The notes under the pieces: generated by a model
What the model was told of the DNA's origin: nothing
The model's database searches: none
Seen by the model: the letters and a program-made list of their open reading frames with translations, nothing else
Shown: piece by piece, positions 45,207-54,719 of the stretch
Layout: every line of letters starts with the position of its first letter
How positions within the stretch are numbered: position 1 is the first letter of the stretch
DNA from: Mycobacterium sp. IS-1742
GTDB lineage: Bacteria; Actinomycetota; Actinomycetes; Mycobacteriales; Mycobacteriaceae
Reading direction: 5' to 3'
Assembly: GCF_001500125.1 (NCBI RefSeq)
Contig: NZ_LQIV01000001.1
Location: 124,001-188,000 of the forward strand
DNA length: 64,000 nucleotides
Program-made: the position numbers and the translations under genes

Positions 45207-46319
45207 ATGAAGACCAACGCGGCGATTCTGTGGGAGTACGGGGGCGACTGGACGGTCGAGGAGATCGATCTCGATCCGCCGGGCGACGGCGAGGTGCTGG
45301 TGTCCTGGGAGGCCACCGGTCTGTGCCATTCCGACGAGCACATCCGTACCGGCGATCTGCCCGCGCCGCTGCCGCTGATCGGCGGCCACGAAGGGGCCGG
45401 GATCGTGCGCGAGGTGGGTGCCGGCGTCGTCGGGCTCGCCCCCGGCGACCATGTCGTCGCGTCGTTCCTGCCCGCCTGCGGTCGGTGCCGCTTCTGCTCG
45501 ACCGGCCACCAGAACCTGTGCGATCTCGGCGCGATGATCATGGCCGGCACCCAGCTCGACGGCACCTACCGACGCCACGTCCGCGGGCAGGACGTCGGCG
45601 TGATGGCACTGGTCGGCACGTTCTCGCAGTACGGCACCGTTCCCGAGGCGTCCATCGTCAAGATCGACGACGACATCCCGCTGGCGCGGGCCTGTCTCCT
45701 CGGCTGCGGTGTCACCACCGGATGGGGCTCGGCGGTCAACACCGCCGATGTGTCACCCGGTGACACCGTCGTGATCATCGGGCTCGGCGGAATCGGCAGC
45801 GGTGCGATCCAGGGGGCGCGGCTGGCCGGCGCCGAGAAGATCGTCGTCATCGAGCCGGTGGAGTCCAAGCGGGAGTTGGCTTTCCGGTTCGGCGCCACGC
45901 ACTTCACGACCTCGATGGAGGAGGCCACCGCGCTGGTCGCCGACCTGACCCGCGGCGTGATGGCCGATTCCGCGATCCTGACCGTCGGACTGCTCGAGGG
46001 CACGATGCTCGAGGAAGCCGCGAACATCATCCGCAAGGGCGGCGCCGTCGTGATGACGGCCCTGTCGACGATGGCCGACAACCAGCCGACCCTGGGCATG
46101 ATGATGTTCACGCTGTTCCAGAAGCGGCTGCTCGGGAGCCTCTACGGTGAGGCCAACCCGCGCGCCGACATCCCGCGACTGCTGTCGCTGTACCGCGAGG
46201 GCAAGCTCCTACTCGACGAGACGGTCACGCACGAGTACAAACTCGCCGAGGTCAACGAGGGTTACGAGGACATGCGTGCCGGACGCAACATCCGCGGCGT
46301 GATCCTGCACGACCACTGA
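45207..46319 (+). CDS. NDMA-dependent zinc alcohol dehydrogenase
   Basis: 370 residues of the medium-chain dehydrogenase family. Catalytic zinc Cys40 and His61 (GGHEG), structural zinc Cys91, 94, 97 and 105, NAD site GLGGIGSG. In the NDMA-dependent subgroup the NADH stays tightly bound and an artificial acceptor is used in assays; in actinobacteria such enzymes are found with mycofactocin. No mycofactocin gene is in the window. It lies convergent with fadA6, inside the ring C/D locus, but has its own promoter-like start, so a steroid role is unproven. Confidence 0.85.
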   Translation: MKTNAAILWEYGGDWTVEEIDLDPPGDGEVLVSWEATGLCHSDEHIRTGDLPAPLPLIGGHEGAGIVREVGAGVVGLAPGDHVVASFLPACGRCRFCSTGHQNLCDLGAMIMAGTQLDGTYRRHVRGQDVGVMALVGTFSQYGTVPEASIVKIDDDIPLARACLLGCGVTTGWGSAVNTADVSPGDTVVIIGLGGIGSGAIQGARLAGAEKIVVIEPVESKRELAFRFGATHFTTSMEEATALVADLTRGVMADSAILTVGLLEGTMLEEAANIIRKGGAVVMTALSTMADNQPTLGMMMFTLFQKRLLGSLYGEANPRADIPRLLSLYREGKLLLDETVTHEYKLAEVNEGYEDMRAGRNIRGVILHDH

Positions 46320-46331
46320 GGGCGGGCGCCC

Positions 46332-47492
46332 CTAGAGGCGCTCGATGATCGTCACGTTGGCGGTACCGCCGCCCTCGCACATCGTCTGCAGACCGTAGCG
46401 GCCACCCGTGCGCTCGAGCTCGTTGAGCATGGTGGCGAACAGCTTGGCGCCCGTCGCACCGAGCGGGTGTCCGAGTGCGATCGCGCCGCCGTTCGGGTTG
46501 ACCTTCTCCGGATCGGCCTTGAGCTCCTTGAGCCAGGCGATCACCACCGGGGCGAACGCCTCGTTGATCTCCACGACGTCGATGTCGTCGATCGACAGGC
46601 CGGTCTTCTCTAGTGCGTAACGGGTCGCGGGGATCGGCCCGGTCAGCATGAACACCGGGTCGGCGCCGCGGGCGCTGATGTGGTGGATGCGCGCACGCGG
46701 GGTGAGGCCGTGGGTCTTGACAGCCTCCTCGGAGGCCAGCAGCACAGCGCTCGCTCCGTCCGAGATCTGGCTCGCCACAGCGGCGGTCAGCCGGCCGCCC
46801 TCGGCCAGCGGCTTGAGCGAGGCGAGCTTCTCCAGCGTCGACTCCCGCGGCCCCTCGTCGACGCCGAAGTCACCGACCGGGATGATCTCGTTGTCGAAGT
46901 GCCCGCCCCGGATCGCGGCGAACGCCCGCTGGTGGCTGGTGTAGGCGAACTGCTCCATCTCCTCGCGCGAGATGTCCCACTTCTCGGCGATCAGCTCGGC
47001 GCCGCGGAACTGCGAGATCTCCTCGTCGCCGTAGCGGTGCCGCCAGTTCTCCGATTCACCGGTCGGCGAGGTGAAACCGAATTCCTTACCGACCACCATC
47101 GCCGACGCGATCGGGATCTGGCTCATGTTCTGCATACCGCCGGCCAAGATGATGTCGGCCGTACCGGACATGATGGCCTGCGCGCCGAAGGAGATGGCCT
47201 GCTGGCTGGACCCGCACTGGCGGTCGACGGTCACACCCGGCACCTCCTCGGGGTAGCCGGCAGCGAGCCACGCGTTGCGGCCGATGTTGCCGGCCTGCCC
47301 GCCCAGGGCGTCCACGCAGCCGACGATCACGTCGTCCACCGCGCCCGGATCGACGTCGACGCGGCCGAAGATGCCGCGGAACGCGTGCACGCCGAGGTCG
47401 ATCGGATGGATGTGGGCCAGCGAGCCGCCGCGCTTGCCGACGGGTGTCCGCACAGCGTCGATGACATACGCCGTCGAGGTTGGCACTGCCAT
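46332..47492 (-). CDS. fadA6: 3-ketoacyl-CoA thiolase FadA6
   Basis: 386 residues from the ATG at 47490-47492 (MAVPTSTAYVIDAVRTPVG). Full thiolase triad: Cys93 (DRQCGSSQQ), His342 (ALGHPLGATG) and Cys372 (TMCEGGG). In the HIP pathway FadA6 cleaves the C/D-ring-derived beta-keto-CoA. One-base overlap with kstR2. Rv3556c. Last gene of the fadE30-ipdF-kstR2-fadA6 operon. Confidence 0.95.
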   Translation of the reverse strand: MAVPTSTAYVIDAVRTPVGKRGGSLAHIHPIDLGVHAFRGIFGRVDVDPGAVDDVIVGCVDALGGQAGNIGRNAWLAAGYPEEVPGVTVDRQCGSSQQAISFGAQAIMSGTADIILAGGMQNMSQIPIASAMVVGKEFGFTSPTGESENWRHRYGDEEISQFRGAELIAEKWDISREEMEQFAYTSHQRAFAAIRGGHFDNEIIPVGDFGVDEGPRESTLEKLASLKPLAEGGRLTAAVASQISDGASAVLLASEEAVKTHGLTPRARIHHISARGADPVFMLTGPIPATRYALEKTGLSIDDIDVVEINEAFAPVVIAWLKELKADPEKVNPNGGAIALGHPLGATGAKLFATMLNELERTGGRYGLQTMCEGGGTANVTIIERL

Positions 47493-48109
47493 TATTCGTC
47501 TCCTTCGAGAGGGGTGGCGGTGATTCCGCCGAGGACTATGGACAGGTACTGCCGGCCGACCTCTTGGGCCGTGAGCGGGCCGCCCGGCTGGTACCAGCGG
47601 ACCGACACCCAGGTCGTGTCCCGGATGAAGCGGTAGATCAGGTCGACGTCGATGTCGGGCCGGAAGTAGCCCTCGGCGATGCCCTGGTTGAGCACCTCGA
47701 TCCACATCTTGCGCTGTTCGCGGTTGCGCTCCTCGACGTAAGAGAAGCGCGGCTGGGACGACAGCCGCTTGGCCTCGTCCTGGTAGATGACGACCTGGGC
47801 GTGCCGGGTGGCGATCGCCTCGAACGACGCCAGGAACAGTCCCTTGAGCCGTTCGAGCGGGTTCGGTTCGGTCTCGACGATCTGGTGGTAACGCTCGAAC
47901 AGCCAGTCCAGGAAACCGCGCAGCAGCTCGTCGATCATCTCCTCCTTGGAGGAGAAGTGGTGATACAGGCTGCCGGACAGGATGCCCGCCGAATCGGCGA
48001 TGTCACGCACGGTGGTGGCCCGCAGCCCGCGCTCGGCGAACATCGTCGCGGCGAGCTCGAGGAGCTCGTCGCGGCGGGTCGGCGGTTGGCCGGCTGCGGA
48101 GGTGCTCAC
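47492..48109 (-). CDS. kstR2: TetR-family repressor KstR2
   Basis: 205 residues from the GTG at 48107-48109 (VSTSAAGQPPTRRDELLELAATMFAERGLRATT in family pattern). TetR helix-turn-helix about 13-60 (TTVRDIADSAGILSGSLYHHFSSKEEM). The C-terminal part (YQDEAKRLSSQPRFSYVEERNREQRKMW) forms the ligand pocket that in M. tuberculosis binds HIP-CoA. It represses the ring C/D genes via the 40216 and 50065 operators and, as part of the fadE30 operon, also itself. GTGA overlap with ipdF. Rv3557c. Confidence 0.95.
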   Translation of the reverse strand: MSTSAAGQPPTRRDELLELAATMFAERGLRATTVRDIADSAGILSGSLYHHFSSKEEMIDELLRGFLDWLFERYHQIVETEPNPLERLKGLFLASFEAIATRHAQVVIYQDEAKRLSSQPRFSYVEERNREQRKMWIEVLNQGIAEGYFRPDIDVDLIYRFIRDTTWVSVRWYQPGGPLTAQEVGRQYLSIVLGGITATPLEGDE

Positions 48110-48894
48110 GGGTGCTGACTCGAAACCGAGATCACTTCGCCGGTCAGGTAACTCGAGTAGTCGCTGGCGAGGAAGGCGATGGTGGCGGCCACCTCCCACG
48201 GTTCGGCCGCGCGGCCGAACGCCTCACCCTGGGACAACCGGTCGAGCAGGTCGGAGGAGCTGACCTTCTCCAGGAATCTGTGCCGCGCGATGCTCGGCGA
48301 GACGGCGTTGATCCGGACTCCGTGCTCGACGGCCTCGATCGCACTGCACCGCGTCAGCGCCATCACTCCGGCCTTGGCGGCGGCGTAGTGCGCCTGGGAA
48401 TGCTGTGCGCGCCAACCCAACACGCTCGCATTGTTGACGATCACACCGCCGTGACCGGCCTCGCGGAAGTAGCGCAGCGCGGCCCTGGTCGCACGCATGA
48501 CCGACGTCAGGGTCACGTTGAGGACGCGGTCCCATTCCTCGTCGGTCATGTCGACGACGGGGGTCTCGCCGCCGAGGCCGGCGTTGTTCACCAGCACGTC
48601 GAGTCGGCCCAGGCGGGCGGTCGTCGATGAGATCAGGGCGTCGACCTGCGCGGTGGAGGTCACGTCGCAGACCACGCTCTCGACCCGGCCGAGGCCGAGT
48701 TCGACCAGCTGGTCGCGTGTTTCGCCCAGCCGGCGTTCGTGGTGATCGGAGATCACGACGTCGGCACCCTCGTTGAGTGCGCGCCGCGCGACGGCCGAAC
48801 CGATGCCGGTGCCCGCGGCGGCGGTCACCACGACGACCTTGCCGGTCAACAGTCCGTGGCCCTCGATCTCCTTCGGCGCTTCGCTGAGGTTCAC
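48106..48894 (-). CDS. ipdF: SDR dehydrogenase IpdF
   Basis: 262 residues from the GTG at 48892-48894, overlapping fadE30 stop by 4 bases. TAAAGTGIGSAVARR nucleotide site, NNAG, and HYAAAK as the YxxxK pair after NNASVLG. IpdF oxidises the 5-hydroxyl of the HIC-CoA intermediate in ring C/D breakdown (Rv3559c). The M. tuberculosis PPE64 between it and kstR2 is absent. Confidence 0.92.
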   Translation of the reverse strand: MNLSEAPKEIEGHGLLTGKVVVVTAAAGTGIGSAVARRALNEGADVVISDHHERRLGETRDQLVELGLGRVESVVCDVTSTAQVDALISSTTARLGRLDVLVNNAGLGGETPVVDMTDEEWDRVLNVTLTSVMRATRAALRYFREAGHGGVIVNNASVLGWRAQHSQAHYAAAKAGVMALTRCSAIEAVEHGVRINAVSPSIARHRFLEKVSSSDLLDRLSQGEAFGRAAEPWEVAATIAFLASDYSSYLTGEVISVSSQHP

Positions 48895-50048
48895 TTCCCT
48901 TTGACCTCTCGGGGTAGGCCGAGCACCCGCTCGGCGATGATGTTGCGCTGCACCTCGTTCGAGCCGCCGTAGATCGTGTCGGCGCGAGAGAACAGGAACA
49001 GGCGCTGCCATTCGTCGAAATCGCCGTCTTTCAGGGCCAGCCCTGCTGTGCCCTCGACGTCCATCGCGATCTCTCCGAGTTCGCGATGCCAGTTGGCCCA
49101 CAACAGCTTCGACACGGAGTCCTGTCCGGGCTGTTCGACATCCATCGTCGCGAGCGCATACGACCGCATCGTGCGCAGCCCGACCCACGACCTGGTGAGC
49201 CGATCGCGGATCAGCGGATCGTCGGCGGCGCCGGTCTTCTTGGCCAGCTCGGCGACACCGGACAGCTCGCGGGCGTATTCGATCTGCTGGCCGAGCGTCG
49301 ACACACCGCGCTCGAAGGTCAACGTGCCCATCGCGACGCGCCACCCGTCACCGGGCTCCCCCACCACCAGTGAGGCGTCGGTGCGGGCGTCGTCGAAGAA
49401 CACCTCGTTGAACTCCGAGTCACCGGTGAGCTGGATGATCGGGCGCACGTCGACGCCGGGCTGATCGAGCGGCACCAGCAGGTACGAGAGGCCGGCATGG
49501 CGCTTGGAGCCCTTCTCGGTGCGGGCGACGACGAAGCACCAGTGCGCCCAGTGCGCGAGCGACGTCCACACCTTCTGGCCGTTGATAAGCCAGTGCTGAC
49601 CCTCCTCATCGAGCACCGCGGTGGTCGCCACGTTCGCGAGGTCACTGCCGGCGCCGGGTTCCGAATAGCCCTGGCACCACAGTTCGGTGACGTCGACGAT
49701 CTTGGGCAGGAACCGCTGCTGCTGCTCCGGGGTGCCGTAGGCGATCAGTGTCGGCCCGAGCAGCTCCTCACCGAAGTGGTTGACCTTCGCCGGGGCGTTG
49801 GCGATCGCGTACTCCTCGTAGAACGCGACGCGGTGCGCGACCGACAGGCCACGCCCGCCGTGCTCGACCGGCCACCCCAGACAGGTCAGCCCCGCCGCGG
49901 CGAGATGGCGGTTCCACGCCAGCCGCTCCTCGAACGCCTCGTGCTCGCGGCCGGGCCCGCCCAGCCCTTTGAGCGCGGCGAATTCGCCGACCAGGTTGTC
50001 GGCGAGCCACTGCCGGACCTCGGCCCGGAACTCCTGGACCTCTATCAC
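48891..50048 (-). CDS. fadE30: acyl-CoA dehydrogenase FadE30
   Basis: 385 residues. CQGYSEPGAGSDLANV, GQKVWTSLAHWAHWC and the C-terminal DTIYGGSNEVQRNIIAERVLGLPRE are acyl-CoA dehydrogenase landmarks. FadE30 introduces the first double bond in HIP-CoA's propionyl side chain. GTG start (50046-50048) with TAGCCT at -12 to -7 on the minus strand: leaderless. First gene of the fadE30-ipdF-kstR2-fadA6 operon; divergent from fadD3. Rv3560c. Confidence 0.95.
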   Translation of the reverse strand: MIEVQEFRAEVRQWLADNLVGEFAALKGLGGPGREHEAFEERLAWNRHLAAAGLTCLGWPVEHGGRGLSVAHRVAFYEEYAIANAPAKVNHFGEELLGPTLIAYGTPEQQQRFLPKIVDVTELWCQGYSEPGAGSDLANVATTAVLDEEGQHWLINGQKVWTSLAHWAHWCFVVARTEKGSKRHAGLSYLLVPLDQPGVDVRPIIQLTGDSEFNEVFFDDARTDASLVVGEPGDGWRVAMGTLTFERGVSTLGQQIEYARELSGVAELAKKTGAADDPLIRDRLTRSWVGLRTMRSYALATMDVEQPGQDSVSKLLWANWHRELGEIAMDVEGTAGLALKDGDFDEWQRLFLFSRADTIYGGSNEVQRNIIAERVLGLPREVKGK

Positions 50049-50054
50049 CCCTGT

Positions 50055-50078
50055 AGGCTAACCTACCAAGCACTTGCT
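50055..50078. promoter_or_regulatory. KstR2 operator between fadE30 and fadD3, with minus-strand -10 box
   Basis: ACCAAGCACTTGCT at 50065-50078 fits ANCAAGNNCTTGNT. The fadE30 -10 box TAGCCT is at 50060-50055, 4 bases away. The fadD3 side has a ribosome site GAGGGAG at 50085-50091 and a short leader. Confidence 0.92.
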
Positions 50079-50096
50079 TTGTTAGAGGGAGCATCG

Positions 50097-51644
50097 ATGA
50101 CGACCGCCCCGAGGACGATCCCGGCCGTTCTCGACCGGACCGCCGAGCAGTACGGCGACCGCGAGGCGGTGGTGACAGACGACCGTCGCCTCACCTACGC
50201 ACAGCTGCGCGACGAGGTGCGCCGGGCTGCCGCGGCGATGATCGACCTCGGCATCGCCGCAGGCGACCGGGTCGCGATCTGGTCACCCAACACCTGGCAC
50301 TGGGTGGTCGCCTGCCTGGCCACGACGTACGCGGGCGGGGTCGTCGTCCCGCTCAACACCCGCTACACCGCCAGCGAGGCGAGCGACATCCTGGCCCGGA
50401 CGGACGCACCCCTGTTGATCGCGGCCGGTGAGTTCCTCGGCGCCGACCGGACGGCCGACCTCGACCGCTCCGCGCTGCCGGCGCTGCGGCACATCGTGCG
50501 GGTGCCCGTGGAACAGGGAGACGCCGCGTCCGTCGCATCCTGGGACGAGTTCGTCTCACGCGGAACCGATCTCACTCCCGTCGACGAACGGGCGGCGGCG
50601 GTCCGGCCCGACGACGTGTCCGACATCCTGTTCACCTCCGGCACCACCGGGCGCAGCAAGGGTGTGCTGTGCGCGCACCGTCAGTCACTGGACGCGCCGG
50701 CGGCCTGGGCCGAGTGCGGGCAGCTCACCAGCGCCGACCGCTATCTGTGCATCAACCCGTTCTTCCACAATTTCGGCTACAAGGCGGGCATCCTCACCTG
50801 CCTGCAGACCGGCGCCACGCTGATCCCCCAGCTGACGTTCGACCCGGAGAAGGCGATGGCGGCGGTGGCCGAGCACCGCATCACCGTGCTGCCCGGCCCG
50901 CCGACGATCTACCAGACGCTGCTCGACCATCCGAAACGTGCGGATTACGACCTCAGTTCGCTGCGGTTCGCGGTCACCGGCGCCGCGGTGGTCCCCGTCG
51001 TGCTGATCGAACGCATGCAGACCGAGTTGGACATCGACATCGTGCTGACGGCCTACGGGCTCACCGAGGCGAGCGGTTTCGGAACGATGTGCCGGGCCGA
51101 CGACGACGCAGTGACGGTCGCCACCACGTGCGGGCGGCCGATCGCCGACTTCGAACTGCGCATCGACTCGCCCGACGAACACGGCGCGGGCGAGGTGCTA
51201 CTGCGCGGGCCGAACGTGATGCGCGGTTATCTCGACGACCCCGAGGCCACCGCCGCGGCGATCGACGCCGACGGCTGGCTGCACACCGGGGACGTGGGCA
51301 CCGTCGACGAGCGGGGCAACCTGCGGATCACAGACCGGCTCAAGGACATGTACATCTGCGGCGGCTTCAACGTCTACCCGGCGGAGGTCGAACAGGTGCT
51401 GGCCCGCCTCGACGGGGTCGCCGAATCGGCCGTGATCGGCGTGCCCGACGAGCGGCTCGGCGAGGTCGGCAAGGCCTTTGTCGTCGCCAAACCGGGCGCA
51501 CACCTCGACGAGCAGGCCGTGATCGCCCATGCGCGACAACATCTCGCGAATTTCAAGACGCCGCGGTCGGTGGAATTCCTCGACGTGCTGCCCCGCAACC
51601 CGGGCGGCAAGGTCGTCAAACCGCTCCTGAGGAAGAGAGCCTGA
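50097..51644 (+). CDS. fadD3: HIP-CoA synthetase FadD3
   Basis: 515 residues from the ATG at 50097; the longer frame upstream crosses fadE30. Adenylate-forming motif LFTSGTTGRSKG and C-terminal KDMYICGGFNVYPAEVEQVL and GGKVVKPLLRK. FadD3 makes the CoA thioester of HIP, the C/D-ring propanoate left after ring A/B removal, and so commits HIP to the pathway whose inducer KstR2 senses. Rv3561; first of the fadD3-fadE31-fadE32-fadE33 operon. Confidence 0.94.
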   Translation: MTTAPRTIPAVLDRTAEQYGDREAVVTDDRRLTYAQLRDEVRRAAAAMIDLGIAAGDRVAIWSPNTWHWVVACLATTYAGGVVVPLNTRYTASEASDILARTDAPLLIAAGEFLGADRTADLDRSALPALRHIVRVPVEQGDAASVASWDEFVSRGTDLTPVDERAAAVRPDDVSDILFTSGTTGRSKGVLCAHRQSLDAPAAWAECGQLTSADRYLCINPFFHNFGYKAGILTCLQTGATLIPQLTFDPEKAMAAVAEHRITVLPGPPTIYQTLLDHPKRADYDLSSLRFAVTGAAVVPVVLIERMQTELDIDIVLTAYGLTEASGFGTMCRADDDAVTVATTCGRPIADFELRIDSPDEHGAGEVLLRGPNVMRGYLDDPEATAAAIDADGWLHTGDVGTVDERGNLRITDRLKDMYICGGFNVYPAEVEQVLARLDGVAESAVIGVPDERLGEVGKAFVVAKPGAHLDEQAVIAHARQHLANFKTPRSVEFLDVLPRNPGGKVVKPLLRKRA

Positions 51645-52787
51645 ATGGATCTGACGTTCGACGACGCCACCGAGGACTTCCGCGCCGAGGTGCGCGAATT
51701 CCTGGCGGCGCACCGCGAGGATTTCCCGACGAAGTCCTATGACTGCGCCGAAGGTTTCGAACAGCACCGGCGCTGGGACAAGGTGCTCTTCGACGCCGGC
51801 CTGTCGGTGATCGCCTGGCCGGAGCGGTTCGGCGGGCGCGACGCGACGCTGCTGCAGTGGATCGCGTTCGAGGAGGAGTACTTCCGCGCCGGTGCACCCG
51901 GGCGTGCGAGCGCCAACGGGACCTCGATGCTGGCGCCGACACTCTTCGCGCACGGCACCGAGGAGCAACTCGACCGGGTATTGCCCAAGATGGCCAGCGG
52001 CGAGGAGATCTGGGCGCAGGCGTGGTCGGAGCCCGAGTCGGGCAGTGACCTGGCCTCGCTGCGGTCGACCGCGACCCGCACCGAGTCGGGGTGGCTGCTC
52101 AACGGGCAGAAGATCTGGAGTTCGCGGGCCGTCTTCGGCGACCGGGCTTTCGGCTTGTTCCGGTCCGACCCGGAGGCGCAGCGGCACAAGGGTCTGACGT
52201 ACGTCATGTTCGACCTGAAGGCCGACGGGGTGACGGTGCGCCCGATCGCCCAGCTCGGCGGCGACACGGGCTTCGGTGAGATCTTCCTCGACGACGTGTT
52301 CGTTCCCGACGCCGACGTCATCGGCGAGGTCAACGACGGCTGGCGCGCCGCGATGAGCACGTCGAGCAACGAGCGCGGCATGTCGCTGCGCAGTCCGGCG
52401 CGGTTCCTGGCGCCCGCCGAACGTCTCGTGGCGGAATGGCAGAAGGACCGCAACCCGGCATTCGCCGAGCGCGTCGCCGACGCGTGGATCAAGGCGCAGG
52501 CCTACCGGTTGCACACCTTCGGCACCGTCACGCGCATCGCGGGCGGCGGTGAGCTCGGTGCGGAATCGTCGGTGACGAAGGTGTTCTGGTCCGATCTCGA
52601 CGTGGCGCTGCACCAGACGGCCCTCGACCTGCGCGGCCCGGACAGCGAGCTGGTCGACAGTTGGACCGACGGTCTGCTGTTCGCGCTCGGCGGCCCGATC
52701 TATGCCGGCACCAACGAGATTCAGCGCAACATCATCGCCGAGCGGCTGTTGGGTCTGCCCCGCGAGCCGAAAGGGCAAGCCAAGTGA
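51645..52787 (+). CDS. fadE31: acyl-CoA dehydrogenase FadE31
   Basis: 380 residues. QAWSEPESGSDLASL, GQKIWSSRAVFGDRAF and GPIYAGTNEIQRNIIAERLLGLPRE. It is the full-length subunit that pairs with FadE32 or FadE33 in heterotetrameric dehydrogenases of ring C/D breakdown. Starts directly after the fadD3 stop; GTGA overlap with fadE32. Rv3562. Confidence 0.93.
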   Translation: MDLTFDDATEDFRAEVREFLAAHREDFPTKSYDCAEGFEQHRRWDKVLFDAGLSVIAWPERFGGRDATLLQWIAFEEEYFRAGAPGRASANGTSMLAPTLFAHGTEEQLDRVLPKMASGEEIWAQAWSEPESGSDLASLRSTATRTESGWLLNGQKIWSSRAVFGDRAFGLFRSDPEAQRHKGLTYVMFDLKADGVTVRPIAQLGGDTGFGEIFLDDVFVPDADVIGEVNDGWRAAMSTSSNERGMSLRSPARFLAPAERLVAEWQKDRNPAFAERVADAWIKAQAYRLHTFGTVTRIAGGGELGAESSVTKVFWSDLDVALHQTALDLRGPDSELVDSWTDGLLFALGGPIYAGTNEIQRNIIAERLLGLPREPKGQAK

Positions 52788-53737
52788 ACTTCGAACTCGA
52801 CGAACAGCAGCGGGATTTCGCCGCCAGCATCGACGCCGCGCTGGCGGCCGCCGATGTGCCCGCCGCGGTGCGGGCGTGGTCCGACGGTGACACCGCGCCA
52901 GGCCGCAAGGTGTGGGCCACGCTGGCCGACCTCGGGGTGACCGCGCTGATGGTGGCCGAGGAGCACGACGGCATCGACGCCACTGCGGTCGACCTGGTGG
53001 TCGCCGCCGAACGGCTGGGCCGCTGGTGCGTTCCGGGACCGACGACCGAATCCGTTGCGGTGGCACCTGTTCTGCTGCGCGGGGACGAGCGCAGCGCCGC
53101 GCTGGCCGCCGGTGAACTCGTCGTCACCGTGGCGCTGCCCCCGCACGTGCCGCGCGCGGTGGACGCCGACAACGCCGGGCTGGTACTCCTGGCGCAGGAC
53201 GGTTCGGTCAGCGAGGCCACCGCCGCCGCACAGCACGAATCGGTGGACCCTTCGCGCAGACTGTTCGAGGTCACCGCCGGCGGTTCCGCGCGTGAGGCGG
53301 ATGTCGACCGCGCATTCGAGTTCGGGGTGCTCGCGACGGCCGCGCAACTCGTCGGCTCGGCGCAGGCGATGCTCGACCAGTCCGTGGAGTACGCCAAGCA
53401 GCGCCACCAGTTCGGCCGGGCCATCGGTTCCTACCAGGCGATCAAACACAAGTTGGCCGACGTGCACATCGCGGTCGAGCTGGCGCGGCCCCTGGTGTAC
53501 GGCGCCGCGCTGTCGCTCGGCGACGGCTCGCCCGACACCGCCCGCGACGTGAGCGCGGCGAAGGTGGCCGCATCGGACGCCGCACTGCTGGCCGCGCGGT
53601 CGGCGCTGCAGACGCACGGCGCGATCGGCTTCACCCACGAACACGACCTGTCCCTGTGGCTGCTGCGCGTCCAGGCTCTGCGATCTGCATGGGGCGATCC
53701 GACATGGCACCGCGGACGGGTTCTGGAGGCCTTCTGA
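52784..53737 (+). CDS. fadE32: acyl-CoA dehydrogenase FadE32
   Basis: 317 residues from the GTG at 52784, overlapping the fadE31 stop by 4 bases. Shorter, FadE32-type subunit; QRHQFGRAIGSYQAIKHKLADV and the late THGAIGFTHEHDL are conserved. Part of a heteromeric dehydrogenase with FadE31. One-base overlap with fadE33. Rv3563. Confidence 0.92.
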   Translation: MNFELDEQQRDFAASIDAALAAADVPAAVRAWSDGDTAPGRKVWATLADLGVTALMVAEEHDGIDATAVDLVVAAERLGRWCVPGPTTESVAVAPVLLRGDERSAALAAGELVVTVALPPHVPRAVDADNAGLVLLAQDGSVSEATAAAQHESVDPSRRLFEVTAGGSAREADVDRAFEFGVLATAAQLVGSAQAMLDQSVEYAKQRHQFGRAIGSYQAIKHKLADVHIAVELARPLVYGAALSLGDGSPDTARDVSAAKVAASDAALLAARSALQTHGAIGFTHEHDLSLWLLRVQALRSAWGDPTWHRGRVLEAF

Positions 53738-54678
53738 TGAGCGAAGAACGGGACCTGCTGCGCGAAACCGTGGCGGCGTTGGTGGAGAAGCACGCCTCAC
53801 CTGCGGCGGTGCGCGAGGCGATGAGCTCGGAGCGCGGCTACGACCAGTCGCTGTGGACGCTGCTGTGCGAACAGGTCGGCGCGGCGGCGCTGGTTGTCCC
53901 CGAGGAGCTCGGCGGCGCGGGTGGGGAACTCGCCGATGCGGCGGTGGTGCTGGAGGAGCTGGCCAGGAACCTGGTGCCCACACCGTTGCTGGGCACGATC
54001 CTGGCCGAGCTCGCGCTGCTGGCGGCCGACGAACCGGACGCCGGGGCGCTCGAGGCGCTGGCCGAGGGGGCGCAGATCGGCGCGGTCGTCCTCGACCCCG
54101 GGTACGTGGTCAACGGGGACATCGCCGACGTGGTGGTCGGCGTCTCGGACGGCCAACTCAGCCGGTGGACGTCCTTCGAGGCGCACCGGCTCGAGGCGAT
54201 GGACCTGACCCGTCGGCTGTCCCGCCTCGAACCGGGTGGCACCGCCGCGATCGGGGCCGACCCCGGGTTGGCCGACACCGCCGCGCTGCTGGTGGCGGCC
54301 GAGCAGATCGGCGCGGCCACCCGGTGCCTCGAGCTGACCGTCGCCTACACCAAGGACCGGGTGCAGTTCGGCAGGCCGATCGGCAGCTTCCAGGCGCTCA
54401 AACACCGGATGGCCGACCTCTACGTCAAGGTGCAGTCCGCCAAGGCCGTCGTCGACGAGGCGCTGGCCGAGCCCACTGCGGTCTCCGCGGCGCTCGCACG
54501 GTTCTCGGCCAGTGAGGCGTTCACCGCGGTGGCCGCCGAGGCGGTGCAGATGCACGGCGGCATCGCGATCACCTGGGAAAGCGACATCCAGTTGTACTTC
54601 AAGCGCGCACACGGCAGTGCGCAGCTGCTCGGACCGCCGCGTGAGCACCTGCGCCGGCTCGAGGCTCAACTGCTCTAG
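53737..54678 (+). CDS. fadE33: acyl-CoA dehydrogenase FadE33
   Basis: 313 residues from the ATG at 53737. DRVQFGRPIGSFQALKHRMADLYV and MHGGIAITWESDIQLYFKR are retained. Short subunit, likely the alternative partner of FadE31. End of the fadD3 operon. Rv3564. Confidence 0.92.
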   Translation: MSEERDLLRETVAALVEKHASPAAVREAMSSERGYDQSLWTLLCEQVGAAALVVPEELGGAGGELADAAVVLEELARNLVPTPLLGTILAELALLAADEPDAGALEALAEGAQIGAVVLDPGYVVNGDIADVVVGVSDGQLSRWTSFEAHRLEAMDLTRRLSRLEPGGTAAIGADPGLADTAALLVAAEQIGAATRCLELTVAYTKDRVQFGRPIGSFQALKHRMADLYVKVQSAKAVVDEALAEPTAVSAALARFSASEAFTAVAAEAVQMHGGIAITWESDIQLYFKRAHGSAQLLGPPREHLRRLEAQLL

Positions 54679-54719
54679 GCGGCTCGGCCGCGTTCCGACC
54701 CCCATGTTCTAGCCTCGAT

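Noticed and set aside
46326..46341. GCGCC-N6-GGCGC hairpin between the alcohol dehydrogenase and fadA6
   Set aside because: Only a 5-bp stem and overlapping the fadA6 stop; too weak to call a terminator.
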